Of a stretch of DNA of 64,000 nt, positions 12,733-23,600 are shown piece by piece; position 1 is the first letter of the stretch, and every line of letters begins with the position of its first letter. The notes beneath the pieces were generated by a model. It was given only the letters and a program-made list of their open reading frames with translations, searched no databases and was not told where the DNA came from. The translations under genes and the position numbers were made by a program. This stretch comes from Asterias rubens (taxonomy: Eukaryota; Echinodermata; Asteroidea; Forcipulatida; Asteriidae), in NCBI RefSeq assembly GCF_902459465.1, contig NC_047080.1, positions 11,196,866 to 11,260,865 of the forward strand. The letters run 5' to 3'.

Positions 12733-12892
12733 GGACCGAGATGACTTGGGACCGAGATGACTTGGGACCGAGATGACTTGGGACCGAGATGACTTGGGAC
12801 CGAGTTGACTTGGGACCGAGTTGACTTGGGACCGAGTTGACTTGGGACCGAGTTGACTTGGGACCGAGTTGACTTGGGACCGAGTTGACCGG
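12733..12892 (+). repeat. 16 bp minisatellite, ten units
   Basis: Ten perfectly spaced units of GGACCGAG(A/T)TGACTTG start at 12733 and then every 16 bp to 12877. The first four carry ATGACTT and the last six TTGACTT, a block pattern expected from stepwise expansion. It starts about 250 bp upstream of the AK8 start codon. Confidence 0.95.
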
Positions 12893-13805
12893 TACCCAAA
12901 AATACTGACTGTTGTCCTTCCCTTCCGGTCGAGAGAAACGAACGCTATTCAAATACAAGAAACAATATACTTACAGGGTCAATCTTCCTTGGTAAAACTT
13001 TGCGCAGGGTGATGAAGTAAAGCAAAAAAAACTCTTCAAAAACCAAACTCTATTTAGTAATTTTACACTAAACAGAATGAATGGTGGTGGGAACCACTCG
13101 TGGGGCGGGGCCTATGGGGGGTATGGGTGTAAATCTGCTGATGGATAATTTTGGGTAGTGGGGAAAAATACCCCAAAACTTATAAAACTTTTTTTTACGA
13201 GAGACAAAAAACACCACAATGCTACACAGGGCACATGTGGAAGAACTGGGTAAATCCATGTTCGCCTGGCTGGTTTCACCTAGGTCAGTTAAAATGTTTG
13301 CAACCAAAAAACTACCCATAGCCACCCAATATCCCCATCACCCTTCAACCAAGACCCTCCCTAAAAAACTACACACTATACCACTAGTTGCAGCACCATG
13401 CTCTTTGTGTCTTTTAATATTTGACTGTTTATAAAAACTTTAAATGTGTGTTTTAATTTTGGTCAATTTGGCCTGTGAACATTTGAAATAATAACTTTTT
13501 ATCTAAATGTTTTCTTTTGTATAGATTTGAGAAGGTTAATTGAAGGCATTGAATGGAAAAATCCAACAAAGATCAATGAAAAATTTACAATTTTTCGGAC
13601 CCGCATCAATGTTTGTTTCATTTGCCATATTAATGAAGCATTTATTAAAATAAATTAATACGGCGGGCTAAATATCCTTTCTTGTGCATTTTCCATGGGA
13701 TGTGTTACTGTTAATGTACTTTGTATTGAAACAGCATAAGAGCTGCCACAATTCATTATACAAGACAAAATCAGGCAATCCAAATTTTATCAAGGCTGTA
13801 CAGTA

Positions 13806-13946
13806 ACCTTTGCGAAACTACGGTTCAAGATTGGGCTCCGGCCTTGGGCTCTGTTGGCTTTTGGTACTGAAAGCCTTGAAAGCAGGCGCCAGGTAGACGG
13901 AGCCTAAGCTGGAGCCCTAAATGTAACCGTAGTTTTGAAAAGGGCT
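13806..13946. repeat. Inverted-repeat MITE upstream of EDF1
   Basis: Left arm GAAACTACGGTTCAAGATTG through GGGCTCCGGCCTTGG pairs with the right arm, which ends AACCGTAGTTTTGAAAAGG; arms are about 40 bp with several mismatches. No coding content. Confidence 0.65.
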
Positions 13947-14228
13947 CTGGGCACGTGTAATCGATTTAGAGGAGCTGCGGACTCAGACTAGTCAGCAATT
14001 TTGGTCGGATACCCGCCGCAGCGCACTGCTTGACAAGGGGGTTAAGCATAAGGAGAACACTGGCAAATTCGTGTACCAGACAACTCTACTGAAACTGCCC
14101 CAAAATTAATCACAACATTGCTGGCAAGTTTGCAATCTTTACACAAATTGAGTCAGTGAACACCCGCCGTATTTTTTATTTTCTTGAGGAAGTTTGAAGG
14201 GGGAAGATTGCAAATAAATCTTTTGAAA

Positions 14229-17200
14229 ATGGCCGAGGCAGATTGGGATGAAGTTACATATTTGAGGAAGAAGCAACAAACAGCGAAACAAGCCAGGTCA
14301 AATAAGGTATTGTTGTCTTTTTGTTGAGGGGAAATTTTCAATTTAAATTGTGATACTGTTACAATAAAGTGTTAGTTACATAGTGTTATAAATAATAATA
14401 CAATAACAATCAACTACGTATTTATTAGTACGGAAATACAGTATTTATTTTGTATTATTTTTGCAAAGTAACACGATAGTGTTTTACCAAATGAATTTAT
14501 GATTTTATGGAATTATGGTTATGTGAAATGAATAATATATTATTATTATTAATAATATTAATATTAATTAAAACAAGAACATTGACAATAATATTAATAG
14601 TAATTAATAGTTAGTAATAATACTAAATTAGTATATAGTAATAATTTTGTAGCAACAGTTAATTATTAATATTATTAAGGTATTAAAATTCATTTAATTC
14701 AAATCAAATTGGCAAAATATTAATATGTGTCAATGTCAATATTGTGGACTGATTGTTTAAAATTAAACTCATTTACTTACTAAACTTGGTTGTAATTTAT
14801 ATTATCATGATTATAAATAAACCAGATTTATTATATTAGTTTTTACATTATGTTTATAAAACATTGAAGTCGTAAATTTTAACAAACTGTCCACTCCATG
14901 TAGCTCTTTATCTTATCATGATTTATGTGATTATCTTTTTTACTTACATAGGCTGTTAATAGTGCATTAAGAAAAGGAGAAACTGTGGAAACAAGAACGA
15001 AATGTAAGTACATCATCTGTCAACCACTTCTCCTAGAACTATATGAAGTTTGTTCCGCTATCGATACGACCCTAACCCTAACGCTAAACCTTGAATAAAA
15101 TAATTGTAGCCTACACCTTGAAGTGGCCTTCAGGCCTAGTGTGTCTGGCGACTTGCATAAAAAAAACAATAACAAAAACTACTCTCTTAAGATTGATTTT
15201 GTTCCTAGAAGTTTTGTTTGATAATGATGATACCGGTACTACCGTTACACTATTAATGTTTAAATAGCAACAAAATATGTAGTTGCGATAACGTACCCTC
15301 CTGCCGACGGCGCAGCCGAAAGGGTTACGAAGCAAATGCAATGTGTGCACGGCGAAATGGTTAAAAACGTACAATTTAGACAGCTAGTCAGCAGATTTGC
15401 TCAATTTTTACCACTTTTGAAAATCATGACACAAATTCTAGAAACACGAACTTGATCCTCAATGTCTAATGAATCCTACAATATCACTCAAAACACCATT
15501 GAGGAAATAATTTGAAGAAAAGGCACAAAAACTTACCAGATTCCCGAGCGAAAGACCCAGGTTGAAAATTCAAACCTGACGGGGGCGAAGCTTCGGCTGA
15601 AGTGCCAAGTGAGTATGACATTTTGTTAACTGAGTCAAATATTTCTTTTAACAGTCAGTGCAGCTTCAAATAAGCAACACTCCGGAGACAAGAGCACCGT
15701 GAAACTAGACCAGGAGACTGAGGAACTGCATCGTAAGTCTGACAGAATGAAGAATTCTTCCTCTTCTTGAGGCTTGATTTTATACAGTGTTGAAGCCACC
15801 CTGGGCAGTGCTGGGCCGACCAGCCTATCTGGGACTACAAATTCTCATTCAGCACTCTAAACAAAATACAATTTCCCGCCCAGCACAGATTTCTAGTAGA
15901 ATAAATCAAAATATAGTTCACTGTGTATGACCTGAGCCACAGCTAATGATAAAAAGACATCAAATTTCACAAGATAATAAGAAGGGGTATTTTTTTAGAG
16001 TTTATAAACAAACTCCCATGTCTATCTTTAAAATATACACTCTGTCCAGATTTAAATATTTTGTCTTTTTTTTAATGCAGATGAAACAGTTTCCTTACAG
16101 CTCGGGCAATTGATCCAGAAAGGTCGAGTCCAGAAGGAATTAACTCAAAAGGAATTGGCAACAGTAAGTATTTCTTATGTCAGGCAAAACAATAAAATAA
16201 AACAATTTCTCTCTGTCCACTTTCTTTTTCATCACCGTCACCTCAAGATTTGGCTTTGTTTTAACCGCATGACGTATGTAACAGTTGAGAAGGTAGTGCA
16301 TTCTGCTCTACCAGCCAGGCTCATAGTGGATGCCCATGGCTAAATCCTTACAGACTGCGAAGGCGGTAACCCTGTCTCAGCCCCAGGTCGGAGAAGGTGG
16401 CAACATACCCTTGGTGACAGCAAAGTGAAGCCCTCACCTTGAAGCGGCCTTTCTTGGCCTTGTGATGTTTGAGTCATGGGAGCGAGGCTTATTTTGAAAG
16501 TATGTTGGACTTACCAACCGGATTCCCTTAAGTGATCTGTGGCTCAACTTAAAAGTATATTGCTTTTTTTTTTTTTTTTTTAAGGCAGTGGACACTATTG
16601 GTAGTTACTAAAAAATATTTATTAGCATAAAACCTTTCTTGGTGACGAGTAATGGGGAGAGGTTGTTGGTATAAAACATTGTGAGAAACGGCTCCCTGTG
16701 AAGTGCCATAGTATTTGAGGAAGAAGTAATTTTCCAGGAATTTGATTTCGAGACCTCAGGTTTAGAACTTGAGGTCTCGAAATCAACCATCTAAATGCAC
16801 ACAACTCTGTGTGACAAGGGTGTTTTTTCTGTCATTATTATTTCGCAAGTTCGACGACCGATTGAGCTCAAATTTTCACAGGTTTGTTATTTGATGCATA
16901 TGTTGAGATACACCAACTGTGAAGGCTAGTCTTTGACAATTACCAATAGTGTCCACTGTCTTTAAGCATCAAATGATCTTTTTTTACAGAGGATTAACGA
17001 GAAACCACAGGTTATCAATGACTACGAGGCCGGACGAGCAATCCCTAATCAGCAGATCATCTCTAAGATTGAGCGGATTATCGGTGAGTTCAGTTCTAAC
17101 AATAAATCTCTGATTTTTATTGATGACAAACATCTCCTCCATTAACAGTTCCCCTTTTTGAATGTATCGATTATAAATGTTGACGTTGTGTTTCGCCAAT

Positions 17201-18056
17201 GCCAGTTTGCTATGCTCAGATAATGTGGTGACCTGTAGGTGGGCAGCATGCTTACTAAGGTTACCAACCAAAGTACCATGTCACATGTGCAATTTGTGAC
17301 TGGAATCCTGCTGATTTTTGCTTAGCAGCAAGTTGTTAAGCAATATTTGCTGCTTAAGCAGCTCTATGAAACTGGTCCATATTTTGGGGCTATATTTTCT
17401 GTATTTATTTGGTTTGGGGTATTATTTTCTGCTCAAGCAGTGTTGTGACCTAGCAGATAAGAACACCAGACTCCATGCAGTTATCGTAAAGAGACGGGGT
17501 TTGCCCTTGTGTTCCTGATTTGATCAGCAGCATATTAAAACACAGCACCTTGTAAACCATGGTGCTTTGGTAAAGAAATAGGTCTCATACTCCAAACTCC
17601 AAAAACGTTGCTCTGTATACCTTGCAGAAACCAATACTGAGCGCTGTGATAAAGCTCTTGGGGTGTGATTAAGCGCTAAGAAATCAGTATTATTATCAAA
17701 GTTCGAAATGCCTCTGATATAAAGGGCCTTCTCAGCCGGTGTGGCAGGAGATTCTGTCCACCCATATGGCAAACTATGTACAAACTACTTCAGATAGCGC
17801 CCTCTTTTGAATCATTCTCCTCCAGCCCAAGTTAATTTCCCATATGGAAGACAGAATCTCCGCCGGACGGAATTCCTTGGGACACTGGCACACGGATAAT
17901 GATTGAGTTCACAACTCTCCCAGTTCTATTTCATTGTAAAAACAAAATCCTCAGATTTTCTGTCATTTTGATTTTGTTGTCCCTTTTTCTTTCTGAACAG
18001 GAATGAAGTTAAGAGGCAAAGACAAGGGAAAGCCGCTTGGGGGTAGTAAGAAGTAA
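14229..18056 (+). CDS. EDF1: EDF1 / multiprotein bridging factor 1, complete six-exon gene
   Basis: Conserved transcription coactivator bridging TBP and bZIP or nuclear-receptor activators; also a sensor on collided ribosomes (family knowledge). Exons 14229-14306, 14952-15003, 15655-15732, 16081-16163, 16990-17083 and 18001-18056 join in frame to 146 aa (human 148). It starts [15 protein letters not shown], the MBF1 N-terminal signature. The helix-turn-helix (XRE/Cro type) lies at about residues 77-130: [20 protein letters not shown] then [20 protein letters not shown]. The basic tail ends GKPLGGSKK then TAA. The ATG has A at -3 and G at +4. Introns hold an AT-rich tract (14380-14945), family I fragments and one family A MITE at 16581-16965, which ends 24 bp before exon 5. 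Confidence 0.97.
14380..14945. repeat. AT-rich low-complexity tract in EDF1 intron 1
   Basis: Almost pure A/T with repeated TAATAATATTAATATT-like words; nothing coding and no clear element ends. Confidence 0.8.
15105..16480. repeat. Inverse family I fragments in EDF1 introns
   Basis: About 15105-15160 holds CTTGAAGTGGCCTTCAGGCC with GTGTGTCTGGCGACTTGCAT, and about 16300-16480 holds GCCTTGTGATG and CCCTGTCTCAGCCCCAGG; both are inverse relatives of the family I element at 8660 and 45880. EDF1 exons 3 and 4 lie between the two fragments. Confidence 0.5.
16581..16965 (+). mobile_element. Family A MITE in EDF1 intron 4
   Basis: About 385 bp with termini TTAAGGCAGTGGACACTATT and, inverted, AATAGTGTCCACTGTCTTTAA. 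The inside includes a short palindrome (TTGAGACCTC type). Consensus members: 462-848, 19766-20133, 26301-26693, 26799-27184, 29132-29514, 36889-37270. TTAA-like ends suggest a piggyBac-type target. Confidence 0.88.
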
Positions 18057-20674
18057 TGGCGCCTACCCTCAATGGAAGTCTCATCGCCATTGCGTACCCC
18101 GATGCACACAGAAACACTATTATTGTCCATCGGGGAAAATTTTTTTCATCATGCATGTTTCTTTTTACAAAGATTTCTCGTGGATCTCTGGACAACTTGA
18201 AGTTACCAAGGACAAAAGGAAAACTCAAGATAACTGAATTGTCTTTGTTATTTTCAGCTGCGAGTTTACAAAACGTGTTTCTCTTTTGCAATTGATCATG
18301 TTCTAGTTTGTGTTACTGTTGATGTTCCTTTGGGCCCAACTTTACAGAGCTGCTTAAGCAGAAAAGGTTTGCTTAGCAGATTCCTACTGAGAATAGATAA
18401 GCAGGGAAGCATTGAGTAATTAAATTGGGCTTGTGACTTATTGGCTTTAATCAATTATCAAGAAGAAACACAGACTAAATGTGAAGAATGATCACAGCTC
18501 ATAAATCTTGAAATTCCCTGCCTGAACCCCTTCCAAAAAGTGCCAGAGATTTTGTCAAGAAGAAGGCACTTGTGTAAAGAAAAGAAGTTTGACACATTTT
18601 TTTAAAGAATTTAATTGTGGTTAGAAATCATCAGAGAAACCATTTTGAGTAGTTCTAACTTTTGCTGAATATTTCTTGGAACATCATTCAAAATAGATGA
18701 ACAGTTGTTTAATAGATCAGCTTTGACAGGCTCAAAGTTCATAAAGCTGCTTAGCTGAGAATAGTGCTTGGGAAAATATGTCAGTCACAAACAGGATACT
18801 TAATGTGGGATTTTGGCTAGTACCTTTATATGGAACCTATTCTTCAGAGGATTGACCAAAAACAAGCTTTAAAGAATCAAGTTTTTTCTTCTCTTTTTTT
18901 TGTTGAAAGCAGATATCACAAAAATGTGATTCACAATGACTTGTAAGCAATAGTTTCTTCATGTTTTAAATAAAGCTTATCTTCAGCAATTAATTTTTTT
19001 ATTGAGGAATTTTTATCTGCTGGGTTTGAAAAAACACAAACAAACAAAAAGTAGTTGAGTAGGATTTGAAACTTTGCACTGCTACAAAAAGTAGTTGATG
19101 CAAGCTGCTCGCCAACCAAAATTACCTGTGGCGTTTATATATGCAAACATTGGTAATGGCATCAAGGTTTGACACGAGTAGAGTTTCCCTCGAACACTTC
19201 GAGAATGACTCTGCGAGGGTCCAACAGGCTATTACATTATATGCTACATTTTTAACTTTGCTTGTAGGCCGATGTTATTTTTTTGAAAACCATAATTTGT
19301 TCATCGCCGTATTATGCATCTAGCTTTTGCAAAATGCTATTAAACATTCTACAGCATAAAGATTATTTGTTGTTATTTTTTTTCAGAGAGACAGACTAAA
19401 AATGAATTTCATGATATAATATTAAGAGATGTTCAGGACCCATTTTTTTGGATATGTTTAGAAATCTGAAGCAGAAAAATATTTGCTTAGCGAAGTGTTT
19501 CTCAGGTTTGCAAGGTTTTGTTGCTAGTGCTTATGCAATCAGCACGTCATTACTTTGCTTACACACAGAAAACAGCTTATGGTAAGCAGCAGATTAAGCA
19601 GAGCCATGAAATTGGACCCAATTGAAGAGGAGTAAAGAATGTTAAACTTTTTCTTTAAATAAAAGGCATGTGTACAAAATCATGACTGAAAGAAAAATAT
19701 ATTTGTTATATGTGAGGCTTTTTTATGACTAATCCTTAGAAATGCTGACTGACTTTTCTGCTTTTAAAAGTCAGTGGACACTATTGGTAATTACTCAAAA
19801 TAATTATTGTCATAAAACCTTTCTTTACTACGAGCAATAGGGAGAGGTTGATGGTATAAAACATTGTGAGAAACGGCTCCCTCTGAAGTGACATAGTTTT
19901 TGAGAAACTTTCCACGAATTTAATTTTGAGACCTCAAGTTTAGAGGTCTCAAAATCAAGCATCTAAAAGCACACAACTTTGTGTGACCAGGGTGTTTTGT
20001 TCTCTCTTTAATATCTCACAACTACAACAACCGATTCAGCTCAAATTTTCACAGGTTTGTTATTTTATGCATATGTTGAGATACACCAAGTGAGAAGACT
20101 GGTCTTTGACAATTACCAATAGTGTCCACTGTTAATCAAACATGGAAGAAAAGGTTCACCCAGGCAGGATATTTGGTCCTAAACCCCCCCCCCCCCCCCC
20201 CCCCCCAGAAACATTTAAACGCTTGGAGCTCTATGGTTGAAAGTGGTCGATTGGTTCAAGATAGATTTTGGGGTCGGCCATTTTTATTTATAAAAAAAAT
20301 CAAGTTTTACTGGTTCCAATTTCGAGGGTCAGCTATAAACAACAGCAGTGGTTAAAAATTTATGAGAAGAAGTTATGGAATAAATTGAAGTTACCTCTGC
20401 ATTATTTTCAATTTGATGGATTAAACAAAACATAATGCCAGCAGGCATTTCAACATCCCCCTTCTCAAAGACGTCCCCGCCCACCCCCTCTGAATGTCCC
20501 ACTTCATTCGGAGTGCAACAGAGGGCGGTATACAAAAACTGGTAGACTGGTCCCCTTTCTATCCAACATATGAGACTGGGAGTGTGACGTCGAGTATGTT
20601 CAGGCAAGAACGTGTGGCGATGGTGAAATTAGGAGACGGAATTTGAAATAACTGCTGATGAGGCCGAGTAAAAA
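18057..20674. other. EDF1-TTF1 intergenic region
   Basis: 2.6 kb between two genes on the same strand. The first part is probably EDF1 3'UTR (ATTAAA/AATAAA-like signals near 18967 and 19660; choice uncertain). It also holds family D copies at about 18332-18450 and 19465-19622, a family J end near 19160-19230 (GAGTAGAGTTTCCCTCGAAC), a family A MITE at 19766-20133 and a C tract at 20184-20206. The TTF1 promoter lies in the last few hundred bases. Confidence 0.55.
19766..20133 (+). mobile_element. Family A MITE upstream of TTF1
   Basis: Starts TTAAAAGTCAGTGGACACTA and ends inverted as AATAGTGTCCACTGTTAA; somewhat shortened inside the palindromic part. It lies about 540 bp upstream of the proposed TTF1 start. 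Confidence 0.85.
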
Positions 20675-23600
20675 ATGACTCTGGTAAGTATCCCTTTTAT
20701 TTTTAATATCCCTTTAATAAATTAATACTTTGAATAGTTGCAACCTGTACTTTTGGAAAAGTTTCCGTATGGCGCCACCACTTTTTCATTCGATATAAAA
20801 TAATTTAGGAACTTATTTACCTGATTGATATATCCCTTTTTGTAAAAATGAGTGAAAAAGTGGTGGCGCCATACGGAAAGTTATCCGTACTTTTTAGCAC
20901 GAAATAATGCAGCAAAACTTAGGAAACGAACAAATAAACTATTAATTTTGTTTACAGGTCATACAGCGTAATTCCCGTAAAATTGTTAAAAACGTGTCAA
21001 ACATTATTTAAATCGAGTTGTTAAAAAATAAACAAGTTTCCCACGTGGACCATGCGTGGACCCTCCCACGAAGGTATAATTAACTTCACGTTGGTAATCA
21101 CTCTTAAAATTAATGGCAACATCTTGTTCAACATGCCAACCAAAAACGTTTGGTTAGAAAATACAGTAGCAGCTTTCACTAGTAAAAAAAAAACAAAAAA
21201 AAACAACAGTTTGAGAAACATTTCACTTCAAATCAAACTTCAATTCAAGGTCATGAAAGTTCAATTGTTTTGTGGTTATAATTATTTTGCAGTACTGGAA
21301 AAACTGAAATAATGAAACTAAACAGGGATAACTTTCCGTATGGCGCCACCACTTTTTCACTCATTTTTACAAAAAGGGATATATCAATCAGGTAAATTAG
21401 ATACTATATTATTTCATTTCGAATGAAAAAGTGGTGGCGCCATACGGAAACTTTTCCCTAAACAGATAACTAAGTTTTTATGCCCCAACCAAAGTTTGGA
21501 TCTCAGGTGTGAGAAGCGTTTTGTAGAACTATAGATGATGAGGTTTGTTCCGCTATCATCTCCATGTGAAGACGATAGCTGAACGAACTTCATAGATCTT
21601 GCAGTTAGTCTTGCAGGTTTTTCCTGAATCTTGGCAATTAGATATAGTATAGACGGAATTGTATCTCCTTGACCAAGGGAATGTTCTTTAAAATTAAATT
21701 TTCCCTTTAGTCTGAATAATTATACTAATAATAATTATACTAATAATAATAATAACAAGATCTTTGTTTTGTACTCCAGGATCAAGTTGCAGACACTGTT
21801 AATCACACCAGAATGAAGAAGAAGAAGAAACTACTGCAGTCTGGTGGCCAGAAATTGTTTGAGCCGACAACTTCATCAACCGATGAGCAAAACAACTGTC
21901 AAGATCCGCCAACAAAGAAGAAAAAGCATATAAGTGAGAGGGTACAGACTGAGAATGAAGAAGTTAGAACATTTAACGGCATACAATTTCCTGGAAGCAG
22001 TGAGCAGTCAGACGGTCTATCAGAAATTCCCAAGAAGAAGAAAAAGAAGAAGAAAACCTTGAAGTCTTATGACCAGGAATCGATAACCATTGAGCCCAAA
22101 ACTCCAACCGATGATCAACAAAGCTGTCAAGATCAGCCCAAGAAAAAGAAAAAGAGCAAGAGTGAGAGGGTTCAGACTGAGAATGAAGAAATTCCCAAGA
22201 AGAAGAAGAAGAAGGAGAAAGGGGTTGATGCATTGTGTGATATTGAAAGCAGTCTCAAGATTAACAGACAAGTTTGGAGAGGAGAAACTGTTTTGACTGA
22301 GATGCATGTGAATAAGAATCTTGAAAGTGCTCCCACTACTTTAAGGAAGAGTAAAAAGCGGAAAAGGGCGACTTCTTGCAAGTCTGACGGGCAAGAATCT
22401 GTAACAATTGAGTCCGAAACAACAGCAGCTGATGAGAATGTGTCGACAGAGATTAAAGAACGGGATACGCTTCCCTCGAGTACAAAAAGACAACCTGGTA
22501 GTCATGAGAGAAGGAGGAAGAAAAAGCGGCAGAGTGGAAAGGACCAGGTTGAAGATGAAGAAGAAACTAGAGGAGACAGTGGCTTAATACTTCGCAAAAG
22601 GGGAGAGAAGGAGAGAGTTTTTTTCAATAAAAAGAAAAAAAAGACAAAGGAGGGAAGCAGGTTGCATGTGAAAGGTGGAGGAGATGCTCGAGGCAAGGTG
22701 CTTGAATGTGTTCCAGATGAAAATCCATCTGCAGCTGATAAGAAGAGGGTTAAAGGAAAGAGGAAACGGTCTGTCCAGTCTGATGGTCAGGAATCGGTAA
22801 CCGGCAAGCCCCGTTCGTCAACAACTGATGAGAATGCATCGGTTGAGAATTCAGAAATGGTGACAGATTCTGTGACTGATCAGAATCAGCAAATTAGTCA
22901 GAAGAGAAATCGAAGGAGACAACGAAGGAAGAAGAAGTTGATGAATAATAATGATCAAGTTGGAGAAGAATCCAGACGAGTCAGTAGTGAGAATTCGGAG
23001 GAGTTGACAGACATTCCGAAGAAGAAGAAAAAGAAGAAGACAGAAGATGGCAGACTTAACGATGCTGAGAAAGGTGCGGGGCTTGAGGAGAATGCACAAG
23101 CAGGGAGAGGAGAAAACGTTTTAACTATGCAATCTAATGAAGCAATTTCAAACGATGACAATCTTGAAATTGCATTTACTGTGTTGAAGAAGAAAAGAAA
23201 GAAGAAAAAACGGAAACAAATTGTTGAACCTACCAATGAGGAATCTGTTGAGCCTCGTACTACTGATGAAGATGTTTTGGTTGAGGAGGCAGAAAGGTTG
23301 ACGTTGCCCTTAAGTGAACAAAATGGGCGGAAGAAAAAGAAGAAAAGAGCAAATGGACAAATTGAGAAAGAAGAATTGAGACCGGTCAATGGTTCAATAC
23401 TTCAAGCAAGTGATGAACATTTAGAGGGATTAACGGGCATCACCAAGAAGAAGAAGAAGACAAAAAAAAGTGTGGAGCTCAATGAAATTGCAAATGCAGG
23501 GAGAGGAGAAAGTGTTTTAACTGAGATGCAAATGAACGAACCGGTTTCAAACGATGACAATCTTGAAGTGAAGAAGAGGAAAAGGAAGAAAAAGAGGAAA

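Larger units (their letters stand above)
12486..14228. other. Divergent AK8-EDF1 intergenic region
   Basis: The 1.7 kb between the divergent AK8 and EDF1 starts must contain both promoters; no TATA box is convincing. It contains a 16 bp minisatellite (12733-12892), an inverted-repeat element (13806-13946) and unique AT-rich sequence. Open frames across the minisatellite and at 13068-13434 have no recognisable protein features. Confidence 0.55.

Noticed and set aside
12733-12892. CRISPR-like regular array
   Set aside because: Units are directly tandem with no spacers, in an animal genome.
12647-12958. 103-codon frame with SQLGPKSTRSQV repeats
   Set aside because: It is the 16 bp minisatellite read through; three units give a 16-aa period by arithmetic alone.
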